Shown: positions 10,230 to 19,278 of the stretch, piece after piece
Layout of the letters: every line of letters starts with the position of its first letter
Numbering within the stretch: the stretch's first letter is position 1
DNA from: Streptomyces sp. HUAS CB01
Lineage (GTDB): Bacteria > Actinomycetota > Actinomycetes > Streptomycetales > Streptomycetaceae
DNA: 64,000 nt
Direction: 5' to 3'
Assembly (NCBI RefSeq): GCF_030406905.1
Contig: NZ_CP129137.1
Span: forward strand, 3,085,001 to 3,149,000
Made by a program: the position numbers and the translations under genes
The notes under the pieces: model-generated
What the model saw: the letters and a program-made list of their open reading frames with translations, nothing else
Database searches by the model: none
What the model was told of the DNA's origin: nothing

Positions 10230-10658
10230 GGGACGGTCCTTTCGACATGGGGATTGGGCCACGTCAGCCTACCGCCGGGGGGCGGCCTGCGCGGCTCGGC
10301 GTGCGGTCCGGGCGGGTGGGGCGCACGGGCGACGGGGTACGGCTCCGCGGCGGCGCGGTCCTGCGGTTCGCACAGAGGCGCTGCAGGGGGTCGCGGCCGT
10401 CCGCATGCGGGCGCGGGTGCGGTGCCGGCGCGGGCCGGGACTCGGCTTCCGCGGGTGCAGCGGGTGTGGTCCCGGACCGCCACCCGTCACCGGAGCGCGA
10501 CCCCACCGCCCCGAACACCGCCCCAGTCGTACCGGACCGCGACCCCACCGCCCCGAGTACCGCCCCCAGTCGTGCCGGACGACCGCCGTCTCAACCATCC
10601 GTCGGCCGTAACGGACCGTCCGGCTCAGCCGTTGCGTCAGCCGTACCGGACCGCCGGC
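10230..10658. other. Intergenic region between the Trm112-like gene and manB
   Basis: This is 429 bp of GC-rich DNA containing a 42-bp imperfect tandem repeat (10496-10580). Frames on both strands are Arg/Pro-rich and have no recognisable protein character. It presumably separates manB from the manA-side genes. No terminator with a T-run is evident. Confidence 0.5.
10496..10580. repeat. Imperfect ~42-bp tandem repeat, two copies
   Basis: Two adjacent units (about 10496-10537 and 10538-10580) share CGCGACCCCACCGCCCCGA and end with AGTCGT(A/G)CCGGAC, with a few mismatches. The repeat is intergenic, with no evident function. Confidence 0.75.
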
Positions 10659-12035
10659 TCAGCTCTTGCGGACCAGGCCGAGGACCTCGTCCCGCAGGGC
10701 CGACATCGTCGCCTCGTCACGCGCCTCGACATTGAGACGGAGGAGCGGCTCGGTGTTCGAGGGACGGAGGTTGAACCACCAGTCGGCGGTGGAGACGGTC
10801 AGGCCGTCGAGGGTGTCGAAGGTGACGCCCTCGCGCGCCGAGAAGGCCTCGCGGACGGCGGCGGTGCGGCCCGCCTGGTCCTCGACCGTGGAGTTGATCT
10901 CGCCGGACGCGGCGTAGCGGTCGTAACGGCCGACCAGGTCGGACAGCGGGCCGTCGTGGGTCCCGAGGGCCGCCAGGACGTGCAGGGCGGCGAGCATGCC
11001 CGTGTCGGCGTTCCAGAAGTCGCGGAAGTAGTAGTGCGCGGAGTGCTCCCCGCCGAAGATGGCGCCGCTGCGGGCCATCTCCTCCTTGATGAACGAGTGC
11101 CCGACGCGCGTGCGGACGGGCGTGCCGCCGTGTTCGCGCACGACCTCGGGCACCGACCACGAGGTGATCAGGTTGTGGATGACGACACCGCCGCCGTTCC
11201 TGGCCAGCTCGCGGGCCGCGACGAGGGCCGTGATCGCCGAGGGGGAGACCCCTTCGCCGCGCTCGTCGACGACGAAGCAGCGGTCGGCGTCGCCGTCGAA
11301 GGCGAGACCGATGTCCGCGCCCTCCGCGCGTACCCGCGCCTGGAGGTCCACGAGGTTCCTGGGGTCGAGGGGGTTGGCCTCGTGGTTGGGGAACGTCCCG
11401 TCCAGCTCGAAGTACATCGGGACGAGCTCGACCGGCAGGGAGGCGAAGACCTTCGGGACCGTGTGGCCGCCCATGCCGTTGCCCGCGTCCACGACCACCT
11501 TCAGCGGGCGGATCGTCGCGAGGTCCACGAGGGAGAGCAGGTGGGACGCGTAGTCGTCGAGGGTGTCGCGCTCGCTGACCGACCCCGGGGCGGCCACGGG
11601 GGCCGGCGCGCCGGACGCGAGCCAGGACTCGACCAGCTCGCGGATCTCGGTGAGGCCCGTGTCCTGGCCCACCGGCGACGCGCCCGCGCGGCACATCTTG
11701 ATGCCGTTGTACTGGGCGGGGTTGTGGGACGCCGTGAACATCGCGCCCGGCAGCATGAGCTGCCCGGACGCCGAGTACAGCTGGTCCGTCGAGCAGAGGC
11801 CGATCATGGTGACGTCCGCGCCGCGCGCGGCCGCGCCCCGGGCGAAGGCACCCGAGAGGCCGGGCGACGAGGGCCGCATGTCATGGCCGACGACGACGGC
11901 TTCCGCGCCGGTGACCTGGACGAAGGCGGATCCGAGCAGTTCGGCCAGCGACTCGTCCCACTGGTCCGGCACCACCCCGCGCACGTCGTACGCCTTCACG
12001 ATCTGTGACAGATCAGCAGCAGAGGATGCAGCCAC
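10659..12035 (-). CDS. manB: Phosphomannomutase (alpha-D-phosphohexomutase family)
   Basis: This encodes a 458-residue cytosolic enzyme converting mannose 6-phosphate to mannose 1-phosphate, the second step toward GDP-mannose. The four phosphohexomutase signatures are in order: catalytic serine loop FTASHNPAQYNGIK, metal-binding loop FDGDADR, sugar-specificity loop GGEHSAHYYF, and phosphate-binding RPSNTEPLLRLN near the C-terminus. The GTG start at 12035 is preceded by GGGAAGG with a 7-nt spacer. Being in the manA/SIS block identifies it as the biosynthetic ManB rather than a general phosphoglucomutase. Confidence 0.96.
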   Translation of the reverse strand: MAASSAADLSQIVKAYDVRGVVPDQWDESLAELLGSAFVQVTGAEAVVVGHDMRPSSPGLSGAFARGAAARGADVTMIGLCSTDQLYSASGQLMLPGAMFTASHNPAQYNGIKMCRAGASPVGQDTGLTEIRELVESWLASGAPAPVAAPGSVSERDTLDDYASHLLSLVDLATIRPLKVVVDAGNGMGGHTVPKVFASLPVELVPMYFELDGTFPNHEANPLDPRNLVDLQARVRAEGADIGLAFDGDADRCFVVDERGEGVSPSAITALVAARELARNGGGVVIHNLITSWSVPEVVREHGGTPVRTRVGHSFIKEEMARSGAIFGGEHSAHYYFRDFWNADTGMLAALHVLAALGTHDGPLSDLVGRYDRYAASGEINSTVEDQAGRTAAVREAFSAREGVTFDTLDGLTVSTADWWFNLRPSNTEPLLRLNVEARDEATMSALRDEVLGLVRKS

Positions 12036-12259
12036 GGCCCAACCTTCCCGAATTCCCTGTGGTCGCAACAAACTACCCGCCGGGGCGGGGGCGGCCGGGG
12101 TCAGGCCCGAAAAACGGGACGGGTCAGTGCGGATCCGTGCAGTTCACGTGCGGTTCGCCGCGGACAGCGCGGGTCGGTGCGGAGCACCACGGCCGACGGG
12201 CCGGGGCGGGAAAGGACCCGAGGAATGCGCCGCGTCGGTGTCCGGGGTGAAGAGCCGCT

Positions 12260-12688
12260 TCAGGAGTCGGGCGAGCGCAGCACCCGGAGGTGTCCCCGCC
12301 GCGCGACCTCCATCGGGTCGGACCTGCGGGCTCCCGAACCGCCGCCCGCCTGGGCCGCGCGCTCCTGCGGACGGGCCGCTTCCCTGACGGCGTTCGCCAG
12401 TGCCTCGAGATCGTCGCCGCTGGGCCTGGCCGGGCCGGAGGCGTCGGAGAGCCGGACGACCTCCCAGCCGCGGGGCGCGGTGAGCCGTTCGCTGTGCTCG
12501 GCGCACAGGTCGTAGCAGTGGGGCTCGGCGTAGGTGGCGAGGGGGCCGAGGACCGCGGTCGAGTCGGCATAGACGTACGTCAGTGTCGCGACGGCAGGAC
12601 GGCCGCACGCGGTGCGCGAACAGCGACGTACAGGGCTCACGACGTTGGACGGTACCGCACTCTTGAGCGGGCCGCGACGACTCTCCAC
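12260..12688 (-). CDS. DUF3499 family protein
   Basis: This encodes about 142 residues with the DUF3499 core RRCSRTACGRPAVATLTYVY (residues ~22-41) and YAEPHCYDLCAEHSERLTAP. The four cysteines (CSRTAC and CYDLC spacing) look like a zinc-ribbon. The C-terminal third is variable and polar. The family is confined to actinobacteria, its function is unknown, and mycobacterial Rv3258c is its counterpart beside manB. I take the GTG at 12688, which has GGAG seven bases upstream. Alternative starts are the adjacent GTG 12691 or the GTG at 12640 directly before SPVRRCS. Confidence 0.85.
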   Translation of the reverse strand: MESRRGPLKSAVPSNVVSPVRRCSRTACGRPAVATLTYVYADSTAVLGPLATYAEPHCYDLCAEHSERLTAPRGWEVVRLSDASGPARPSGDDLEALANAVREAARPQERAAQAGGGSGARRSDPMEVARRGHLRVLRSPDS

Positions 12689-13089
12689 CACGTCACTCCA
12701 CCGTGTCGCGTTGTGAGGTCACGCACAGCCGCGTTCCGGCCAACTGTACTGACCTGCACGGGAGGAACGGCACCCGATCCGGGACCCCCTACGATCCGGT
12801 CACTACTGCATATGAATTGCGTCATTCACGACGAGTGCGGCGATCGGCGAGAGGCGTCGAATCGAGCCCAACCTTGGCCTGAATGTTCAATAAGCGACAA
12901 GCCCACGCGGTTCGCCGGGGATGGACCGGGGAGGCGGCGCCCGGGGCGCCCGGGGAACGTCACGCGGTGGACGTCGAAACGTTCACGCCTCCGGGTGGTG
13001 GGCCGTCACCCACGAGGGCGATGCCCCGGGGTTCGGGAGGGGCACGGCCCCGATGCGGCCGGGTCCGGGAGAGCTACCCTGCGTCAGTG
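12689..13089. other. Divergent intergenic region between DUF3499 and the zincin-like gene
   Basis: This 401-bp divergent region must hold both promoters. The left half (12700-12900) is relatively A/T-rich. A TACCCT at 13075-13080 lies 6 bp before GTG 13087 and 9 bp before ATG 13090 of the plus-strand gene. No RNA gene was recognised. Confidence 0.5.
13075..13080 (+). promoter_or_regulatory. Candidate -10 element for a leaderless start
   Basis: TACCCT fits the TANNNT pattern and ends 6 nt before GTG 13087 (9 nt before ATG 13090). A transcript starting at or next to the start codon would be leaderless. No convincing -35 was seen. Confidence 0.4.
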
Positions 13090-13518
13090 ATGGACAGTCC
13101 CGTACCGCCCCGCCCCACCGAGCCCAGGCCGCGCCGTCGCGACCGTCACGGCCGGGGGATGCGAGGGCCCGTCGCCCCGCCGCAGGTGCCGCTCTCCGCC
13201 AGCCGGGCCGAGTCGTTCCGCGATCTCGTGCAGGACTCGGTGGAGCGGCTGGAGCGGCGCTGGCCCCAGCTGGCCGAGGTGGAGTTCCTGGTCCTCGACG
13301 TGCCGGGATCGCTGGACGAGAGCGTGCCGCTGGGCAGCTCGGCGCCGGCGGGGAAGGGCAGTCCGGCGAGGATCGTGGTCTACCGGCGGCCGGTCGAGAT
13401 CCGTACGAAGAACCGCGACGAGCGGGCGCTGCTGGTGCACGAGGTGGTGGTGGAACAGGTCGCGGACCTGCTCGGCCTCTCGCCGGAGTCGGTCGACCCC
13501 CGTTACGGCCAGGACTAG
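13090..13518 (+). CDS. Metallopeptidase-like (zincin-fold) protein with a degenerate HExxH motif
   Basis: This encodes a 142-residue soluble protein, similar in context to mycobacterial Rv3259 next to DUF3499. After a basic, Pro-rich N-terminus of about 40 residues, the core runs from SRAESFRDLVQDSVERLERR to the C-terminus. It includes VEFLVLDVPGS, RIVVYRRPVEIR and LLVHEVVVEQVADLLGL. The family is minimal zincins with HExxH. Here the motif reads HEVVV, so the second metal-ligand histidine is missing and peptidase activity is doubtful. ATG 13090 was chosen. GTG 13087 is an alternative, and there is no strong ribosome-binding site, consistent with leaderless translation. Confidence 0.85.
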   Translation: MDSPVPPRPTEPRPRRRDRHGRGMRGPVAPPQVPLSASRAESFRDLVQDSVERLERRWPQLAEVEFLVLDVPGSLDESVPLGSSAPAGKGSPARIVVYRRPVEIRTKNRDERALLVHEVVVEQVADLLGLSPESVDPRYGQD

Positions 13519-13611
13519 GCCCGGCGCGGCACGACGGGGCCCGGCGCGGCAGGGTCGGACCCGGGCCGCCCCGGTACGAGCGGCGGCACCGGGCCGGGCG
13601 GTCGGTCCGCG

Positions 13612-15189
13612 TCAGTCGCCGAGGACGGAGAGGTCCTGCTGCGCCGCCGGCACCGCGACGAGGCCCCGGTCGTCCGGCAGGGTCTGGACGGTGAACATCT
13701 GGATGCCGTCCTCCGGGAGCAGCAGCGTGCGGGCCGCGTGGACCGGCCCCCCGGACTGCGGCTCCACGGTCAGCGCGTAGGAGCCCTTCAGCCCGGCCGG
13801 GACGGGCGGACTGACCGCCAGCGTCGTGCCGCCCTTGACCGTGTACGTCTTGACGGCCTGGGCGCCGCCCTCGGTGCCCGCCGACGCCGTCACCTTGACC
13901 TGGGCGGTCTCTCCGGGCGCGGTGAGGGAGAGCAGCGAGCCCTTGGCCCGGTTGTCGGCGGCGGTGGCCCGCTCCGTGACGGGCGCGGTGGCCGGGATGT
14001 AGGCGATCTCCTGCTTGTCGCCCTTGCCCCGGGTGACCTGGAGGGCCGCGACGACCGGCGACGCCGGGGCGCCCTCGGCCGGGGACAGGAGGAGGGAGCC
14101 CGCCTCGCCCTTGGTGACGTCCTTCATGTCGAGCGAGGCCGTCATGCCGGACTTCACCCGCAGGCTCTCCGCGCCGGCGGGGTTGATCGTGCCGGTCGCG
14201 CTCGCGAGTCGCACCTTCAGTTCCGCGTCGTCGTCACCGGGGGCGAAGGCGACCAGCCGCACGGCGGTCGCGTCCGCGGGGATGCCCGGGAGCACCAGCG
14301 TGCCGGCCGGGTCGGCGGACGCGGGCAGCCAGTCGCTGCCGGTCTCGTCCCCCGCGCCCCGCACCGCGGCGCCGACCCGGCCGGTGCGGGTCGTGACGTG
14401 CACGGTCACGTCCTCGGCGGGATCGGCGGTCAGGGTGGAGAGCAGTACGGGGACGCTCGCCCCCGCGGGGACCTGGATGCCGTCGCTCAGCTGGGACTTG
14501 AGCGCGCCGTCCTTGCCGTAGAGCTCGATGTCGACGAGCGCGCCGGTGTCGTCGGGGTTGGTGAGGTGGACGTAGTCCTGCCGGTCCTTGGCGATGCTCG
14601 CGCCCGGGAACCAGAGGTCCGTGTCGGGTGCGGTGCAGTTGACGCCGAGCACGCCGCGGCCGCTTCCGGCGCTGACCGTGGTGGTCTGCTGGGTGGTCCA
14701 ACCGGGGGCGAGACTGCCGGTGGCGGTCCCGACGAGCGCGGGGGCGGCGCTGCCGCTCGCCTTGGCGCCGACGGGCTTTCCGGGCTGCTCGAGGCTGACG
14801 ACGGGCTTGTCGGACGGAGGGTTCTTCGCGCTCCCGTCCTTCTCCTCCTCGTCCTTCCCGTCCTTCTTCTCCTCGCCCGCCTTGCCCGCGTCGTCGGCCG
14901 GGCCCCTCAACGTAGCGACGGCGGGGCGGAGTTCGGCCGTCGAGCCGCCGGAGGAGGAGGCGGAGCCGCCGCCGGCGCCGGACTGCGGGGTGTAGGACGT
15001 GTACACCGTCTCGGCGAGGTCCGACGTCGCCGGGGCCGGGCAGAGCAGGCTGGAGCGCTCGACGGGCAGGCGGGCCGGTGCCGTCGCCTCCGTGGCCGTC
15101 CCGCCGTCCGGCGCGGTGAGCGCGGCGAATCCGGTCACGGCGGCGAGGGACGTCACGGCCGCGAGGAGCGAGAGGGTCGTGCGGTTCAC
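13612..15189 (-). CDS. DUF5719 family secreted/membrane-anchored protein
   Basis: This encodes 525 residues. The N-terminus MNRTTLSLLAAVTSLAAVTG is a signal peptide or anchor. A low-complexity region at about residues 75-150 contains SGGS, a Lys/Glu-rich acidic run near KKDGKDEEEKDG, and Pro. The rest is Ala/Val/Thr-rich and beta-strand-like, in repeating tandem-Ig style (for example DYVHLTNPDDTGALVDIELYG), which matches DUF5719. The function is unknown and it is probably displayed outside the membrane. Its GTG start overlaps the stop of the upstream glycosyltransferase by 4 bp (GTGA), so the two are translationally coupled and may work on the same envelope glycan (inference). Confidence 0.88.
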   Translation of the reverse strand: MNRTTLSLLAAVTSLAAVTGFAALTAPDGGTATEATAPARLPVERSSLLCPAPATSDLAETVYTSYTPQSGAGGGSASSSGGSTAELRPAVATLRGPADDAGKAGEEKKDGKDEEEKDGSAKNPPSDKPVVSLEQPGKPVGAKASGSAAPALVGTATGSLAPGWTTQQTTTVSAGSGRGVLGVNCTAPDTDLWFPGASIAKDRQDYVHLTNPDDTGALVDIELYGKDGALKSQLSDGIQVPAGASVPVLLSTLTADPAEDVTVHVTTRTGRVGAAVRGAGDETGSDWLPASADPAGTLVLPGIPADATAVRLVAFAPGDDDAELKVRLASATGTINPAGAESLRVKSGMTASLDMKDVTKGEAGSLLLSPAEGAPASPVVAALQVTRGKGDKQEIAYIPATAPVTERATAADNRAKGSLLSLTAPGETAQVKVTASAGTEGGAQAVKTYTVKGGTTLAVSPPVPAGLKGSYALTVEPQSGGPVHAARTLLLPEDGIQMFTVQTLPDDRGLVAVPAAQQDLSVLGD

Positions 15190-18100
15190 TGGTTGCTGCT
15201 CCCGTCGGGACGCTGCTCGTTCTCGTAGCCGTAGGGGTCGTACGGGCCCGGTTCGGACCCGGGGCCCGTGCGGTAGGGGTCGTACTGCTGCGGGTCGTAC
15301 TCCTGGCGGCCGAACTGCGGGTCGTACTGCTGCTGGTCGTACTGCTGCGGCTGCTGCGGGTCGTACTGCTGCTGGTCGTACTGCTGCTGCGGCTGCTGCG
15401 GGTCGTACTGCCCGCCCTGCCGGCCGTCGTACTGCCCGGTCTCCGGGTAGGCGTACTGCTGTCCGGCGTCCTGGTACGGGTACGGGTCGGCGTACTGGCC
15501 GTTCCCGTACGAGCCGTACCCGGTGCCGGTCTGGCCGCCCTCGTCCGCCGAGCCGTACCCGGTGCCGGCCGGGGCGCCCTCGTCCGCGTAGGCCCGCTCG
15601 TCCCACTCGGCGCCGTACTGCGGCTGCTGGGGCACCGCCGCGTACGGGTCCGCGGCGCCGGTCTCGGGCCGCGGCTCCGCCGCGGGGTCCGTCCCGGATT
15701 CGGCGGCGGCCGCCTCTGCCTGCGCCGCACGGAGCCTGCGGGCCCGGCGGCCCTCGCCCTCCACGGGCTGGGCCGGGATCACGGCCTCCTCGTCGGGCAG
15801 GTCGTCGTCGATCTCGCGGCGCCGGCCGGGCAGGGCCAGCACGACCAGGACGAGGGCGAGCACGCCCTGCGCCCAGATCCAGGCGGTGTGGGTCGCCGGG
15901 GCCTCGTGGGTGAGGTCCAGCCGCCCGCCCTCGGCGGGCAGCTCGAAGCCCTGGGCCCAGCCGTCCACGGTGGTGCGCTGCAGCGGACGGCCGTCGAGCG
16001 TGGCCTGCCAGCCCTCGTCGGCGCGGTCCGCGAGGCGCAGCACCCGGCCCTCGGGGCCCTTGGGGATGTCCGTGTGGGCCTCGACCGGTCCGGAGGCCAC
16101 CGGCAGCGGCTCCGCCTTGCCGCTGACGATGACCGCCCGGGCGATCTGGCTGTCCACGCGCCACAGCGCGCTGCCGTCGAGCTGGCTGAGCCGGGAGAGG
16201 CCGGGGGTGGCGTCGAGGACGCGGCTCGTCTGGCGCGGTGCGCCGTCGCGGACCAGGACGTACCGGATGGCGAAGCCGCTGAGCTGGCTGGTCTGGTCGG
16301 CGCCGGAGCCGGCGACGAGGTTGGCGACGACCTTGTCCAGGCGCGGGTCGCTGCCCGCGGCCTCGCTGAGCTCGGCGTCGCCCAGACGCCCGCCGGAGCC
16401 GCGGACCAGCGTGTACGACACCTTCGCCGGCGACGAGCCGCCGAGGACGAGCGTGCGGGGCTGGTCGCGGGTGCCGCTCTCCTCGGCGACGAAGGCCGGG
16501 ACCTGCACGGGGTCGCGGCGCTCCAGCGGGCCCGCCGCGCCGCTGATCATCCAGTTGACGGCGGCGAGGAGCGGGGCGGCCGCGGCCGCGAGGGCGATCA
16601 GGGCGGCAACCGGCTGACGCCAGCCGAAGCTCTGGGCGGCGACGCGTTCCCTGGCGCCCTCAGCGCCGAGGACGGCGGCGGCGATCAGGGCGATGCCGTA
16701 GACGAGGGTGGCGGGTCCGGCCCAGCCCGAGCCGTTGGCCACGGCCGCGAAGACCAGCGCGGCGACCGCGACGACCCAGGCGGTGCGGATCGCGAACTGC
16801 CGTTCACCACGCAGCAGGGCGGCGAGTGCGGCGAGCACGACGCCGATGAGGAGCAGCCCGCCGACGGTCTTGGGACCGCCGGGGCTGATGCCGAGCAGGT
16901 CGAGCGGGGTCGCCGCGCCGGTGCCGAACTCCAGTCCCGCCTCGCGCAGGAAACGGGACGGCTCGCTCAGCAGCGACAGCGACCAGGGGGCCAGGACCAG
17001 CAGCGGGGTGCCGGCCACGGCGAGGAAGCGCAGTCCGTACGCGGTGATGTCGGCGCGGCGCAGGACGAGTGCGACGAGGCCGAGGGCGACGGCGAGCGGC
17101 CAGACGACGGGGGTGAAGGCCATCGCGAACGTCAGCAGCAGCGCGTAGGCCCAGGTCGCCCGCCAGCTGCCGCGCGCACCGTCGGTGCGGGCCAGTCCGT
17201 GGGCCGCGACCGCGGCACGGGCGATCAGCGGGAGCACGACGGCGAGGACGGCGGTGCCGAGCCGTCCGGTGGCGAGGGCGCCGGTGGCCGCGGGCAGGAA
17301 CGCGTACGCCACGCTCGCCCAGGCCCGCAGCAGCCTGGACTCGATCAGCGGACGGGACGCGAAGTACGCGGTGACGCCCGCGAGGGGCACCGAGCAGACG
17401 AGCAGCAGGGTCAGCGCGAAGCCGGTGGAGCCGAGGAAGAGTCCGGAGAGGACGCTCAGGATCGCCAGGTACGGCGGCGCCGTCTGCGTCCCGCCGGTGC
17501 CGAGGGGATGCCAGGCGTCGGCGTAGCGGCTCCACAGCTCGGAGAGGTCGCCCGGCGCGGGCAGCAGGGCGCCGCCCGCGAGCGCGCCGCCGCCGAGGAG
17601 GCCGCGGCAGGCCACGAGGGAGACGAGCAGCAGGACCGCGAAGAGGACGGGCCCCGGTTTGCGGGCGATCTTCTTGAGCCGGGCGAACTGCTCGACCTCC
17701 AGGAAGTCGGCCTCGTCGCCGCCGGGACCGGACTCGACGACTCCGTGCCGTGAGCCCCCGGAGTCGGAATCGCCGCCGGTCCCGAGACCGCCCGCGACCT
17801 GTTCGAAGGTGGCGCGGACGGTGGCGCCGGGCGGCGGGAAGAGCGGGCGCAGTTCGCTCGCGTCGACGAGTGCTTTGCCCCGCCTGCGGCGGGCGGCGAG
17901 GATCCGCTCCGGGCGCAGCAGTGTGCCCAGCAGGCCCATGACCTCGTCGACCGCCTGGCCGGGCACCTTGCCGACGAGATAGGCGAGGGTGCGCAGCAGC
18001 GTGCCGAGGACGAGGCGGAGCAGGACGAAGGGGAGCGCCCTGCCGCGTGCGTTGACGAGCAGGGTGTAGACGGCGCCGGCCTTGTCGACCCGGTGGGGGC

Positions 18101-18965
18101 TGGCGACGGAGCGGCCGGCGCAGTCGACGGTGCGGCGTTCGCGGGCGGCGGCCTCCGCGTGCCGCAGGACGGCGCCGGGGGCGACGAACACGCTGTGGCC
18201 GGCGGCGTGGGCGCGCCAGCAGAAGTCGACGTCGTCACGCATGAGCGGCAGCCGGCGGTCGAAGCCGCCGAGCTCCTCCCAGACGTCGCGGCGCACGAGC
18301 ATGCCGGCGGAGGAGACGGACAGCACGGAGCGGACCTGGTCGTGCTGTCCCTGGTCCTGTTCCCGGCGGTCGAGCCCGGTCCAGCGGCGGCCGCTGTTGG
18401 CGATGGAGACGCCGGCCTCGAGGAGCTGCTTGCGGTCGTACCAGCCGCGCAGCTTGGGGCCGATGACCGCGGCGTAGGCGTCGGAGTCGGCGACGCGGAG
18501 CAGTTCGGCGAGCGCGTCGGGGGCGGGCGCGCAGTCGTCGTGCAGCAGCCAGAGCCACTGGACGGGTTCGCCGTGCGGCAGCTCCGGCATGTCGTACGCG
18601 TCGTCGCGCCAGGTCCTGGTGACCGGGTCCCAGCCGCTGGGCCGCTTCAGGTACGGCAGCTCGTCCGGGGTGAGCACCGGGGCGGTGCGGGCGGCCTCGT
18701 CGACGGCCGCACCGAAGCCGGTGCGGCGGGCGAGGTGCAGCACCCGGTCGGCGCCGAGCGCCTCGGTGACCAGCCGCGCCGACTCGTCGGCGCTGCCGGT
18801 GTCGGCGGCGACGACGTTCTGTACGGGGCGCTCCTGACCGAGCAGCCCGGCGAGCGCGTCGGGCAGCCACCGGGCACCGTCGTGGGAGACGAGTACGGCG
18901 GTGACGACGTGCCGCGGGAACTCGGGCGGGGTGGCGGGAACAAACTCCGCAGGGGTGGCGGACAT
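15186..18965 (-). CDS. Large membrane glycosyltransferase (GT2) with a Gln/Tyr-rich repeat tail
   Basis: This encodes 1259 residues. Residues ~18-290 form a GT2 GT-A domain: TAVLVSHDGARWLPDALAGL, the metal-binding LLHDDCAPAPDALAEL and LMRDDVDFCWRAHAAGH. About 11-13 membrane segments follow (residues ~440-860, with one near the end of the second half). An extracytoplasmic stretch with ALWRVDSQIARAVIV and EGWQATLDGRPL comes next, then a last membrane segment near WIWAQGVLALVLVVLALPG. The final ~170 residues are disordered, with PQQYDQQQYDPQ-type repeats. It probably transfers a sugar from a nucleotide- or lipid-linked donor during envelope glycan assembly. The neighbours are DUF5719 (coupled) and whiB, and mycobacteria have a large glycosyltransferase in this block. 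ATG 18965 was chosen. Confidence 0.92.
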   Translation of the reverse strand: MSATPAEFVPATPPEFPRHVVTAVLVSHDGARWLPDALAGLLGQERPVQNVVAADTGSADESARLVTEALGADRVLHLARRTGFGAAVDEAARTAPVLTPDELPYLKRPSGWDPVTRTWRDDAYDMPELPHGEPVQWLWLLHDDCAPAPDALAELLRVADSDAYAAVIGPKLRGWYDRKQLLEAGVSIANSGRRWTGLDRREQDQGQHDQVRSVLSVSSAGMLVRRDVWEELGGFDRRLPLMRDDVDFCWRAHAAGHSVFVAPGAVLRHAEAAARERRTVDCAGRSVASPHRVDKAGAVYTLLVNARGRALPFVLLRLVLGTLLRTLAYLVGKVPGQAVDEVMGLLGTLLRPERILAARRRRGKALVDASELRPLFPPPGATVRATFEQVAGGLGTGGDSDSGGSRHGVVESGPGGDEADFLEVEQFARLKKIARKPGPVLFAVLLLVSLVACRGLLGGGALAGGALLPAPGDLSELWSRYADAWHPLGTGGTQTAPPYLAILSVLSGLFLGSTGFALTLLLVCSVPLAGVTAYFASRPLIESRLLRAWASVAYAFLPAATGALATGRLGTAVLAVVLPLIARAAVAAHGLARTDGARGSWRATWAYALLLTFAMAFTPVVWPLAVALGLVALVLRRADITAYGLRFLAVAGTPLLVLAPWSLSLLSEPSRFLREAGLEFGTGAATPLDLLGISPGGPKTVGGLLLIGVVLAALAALLRGERQFAIRTAWVVAVAALVFAAVANGSGWAGPATLVYGIALIAAAVLGAEGARERVAAQSFGWRQPVAALIALAAAAAPLLAAVNWMISGAAGPLERRDPVQVPAFVAEESGTRDQPRTLVLGGSSPAKVSYTLVRGSGGRLGDAELSEAAGSDPRLDKVVANLVAGSGADQTSQLSGFAIRYVLVRDGAPRQTSRVLDATPGLSRLSQLDGSALWRVDSQIARAVIVSGKAEPLPVASGPVEAHTDIPKGPEGRVLRLADRADEGWQATLDGRPLQRTTVDGWAQGFELPAEGGRLDLTHEAPATHTAWIWAQGVLALVLVVLALPGRRREIDDDLPDEEAVIPAQPVEGEGRRARRLRAAQAEAAAAESGTDPAAEPRPETGAADPYAAVPQQPQYGAEWDERAYADEGAPAGTGYGSADEGGQTGTGYGSYGNGQYADPYPYQDAGQQYAYPETGQYDGRQGGQYDPQQPQQQYDQQQYDPQQPQQYDQQQYDPQFGRQEYDPQQYDPYRTGPGSEPGPYDPYGYENEQRPDGSSNQ
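15190..15480 (-). repeat. Gln/Tyr/Asp/Pro repeat tract in the glycosyltransferase tail
   Basis: On the minus strand the 3' coding end carries imperfect repeats of units encoding QYDPQQ, QQYDQQ and QYDPQF, roughly 15-30 bp each. At DNA level (plus strand) they appear as recurring TCGTACTGCTG and CGGGTCGTACTGC words. Such tracts can expand or contract by slippage. Confidence 0.85.
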
Positions 18966-19132
18966 TGAGGTACGGGCCCTCCGGCCGGTTCGCCCCGCGA
19001 GGGGGCGCTGGAGCGTCTGGGACGGGGCCCCACACTAACGGTCCGGCGCGGCGCCGTGGCGCGGGCTTCCCACGCGGGGCCCGGCGGCCCGGGCGGGCCG
19101 CTTCCTGGCTGTCCGGCGGACGCCGGGCCGGT

Positions 19133-19200
19133 GACGGCGGGGGGAGGACGACGGGGGGAGGACGACGGGGGGAGGACGACGGGGGGAGGACGACGGGCGG
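19133..19200. repeat. 14-bp tandem array, four copies plus a partial fifth
   Basis: The unit GACGACGGGGGGAG repeats with period 14 from 19133 (first copy GACGGC) through 19188. A partial copy runs to about 19200. The exact repetition suggests recent slippage and probable variability between strains. Confidence 0.92.
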
Positions 19201-19226
19201 GGCGCCGGTGCGCGGCCGGTGGACGG

Positions 19227-19278
19227 ACGAGAAGGTCCGCCGCCCCGGAGGCGGAGCCGGGACGGCGGACCTTCTCGT
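19227..19278 (-). terminator. Hairpin terminator downstream of whiB
   Basis: A perfect 16-bp inverted repeat, ACGAGAAGGTCCGCCG (19227-19242) and its complement (19263-19278), has a 20-nt loop. It lies about 290 bp past the whiB stop codon on the minus strand and upstream of the 14-bp array. Confidence 0.75.

Noticed and set aside
10263..10611. Possible small genes in the Trm112-manB gap
   Set aside because: All frames are Arg/Pro-rich and consist partly of the 42-bp repeat, with no ribosome-binding site or similarity.
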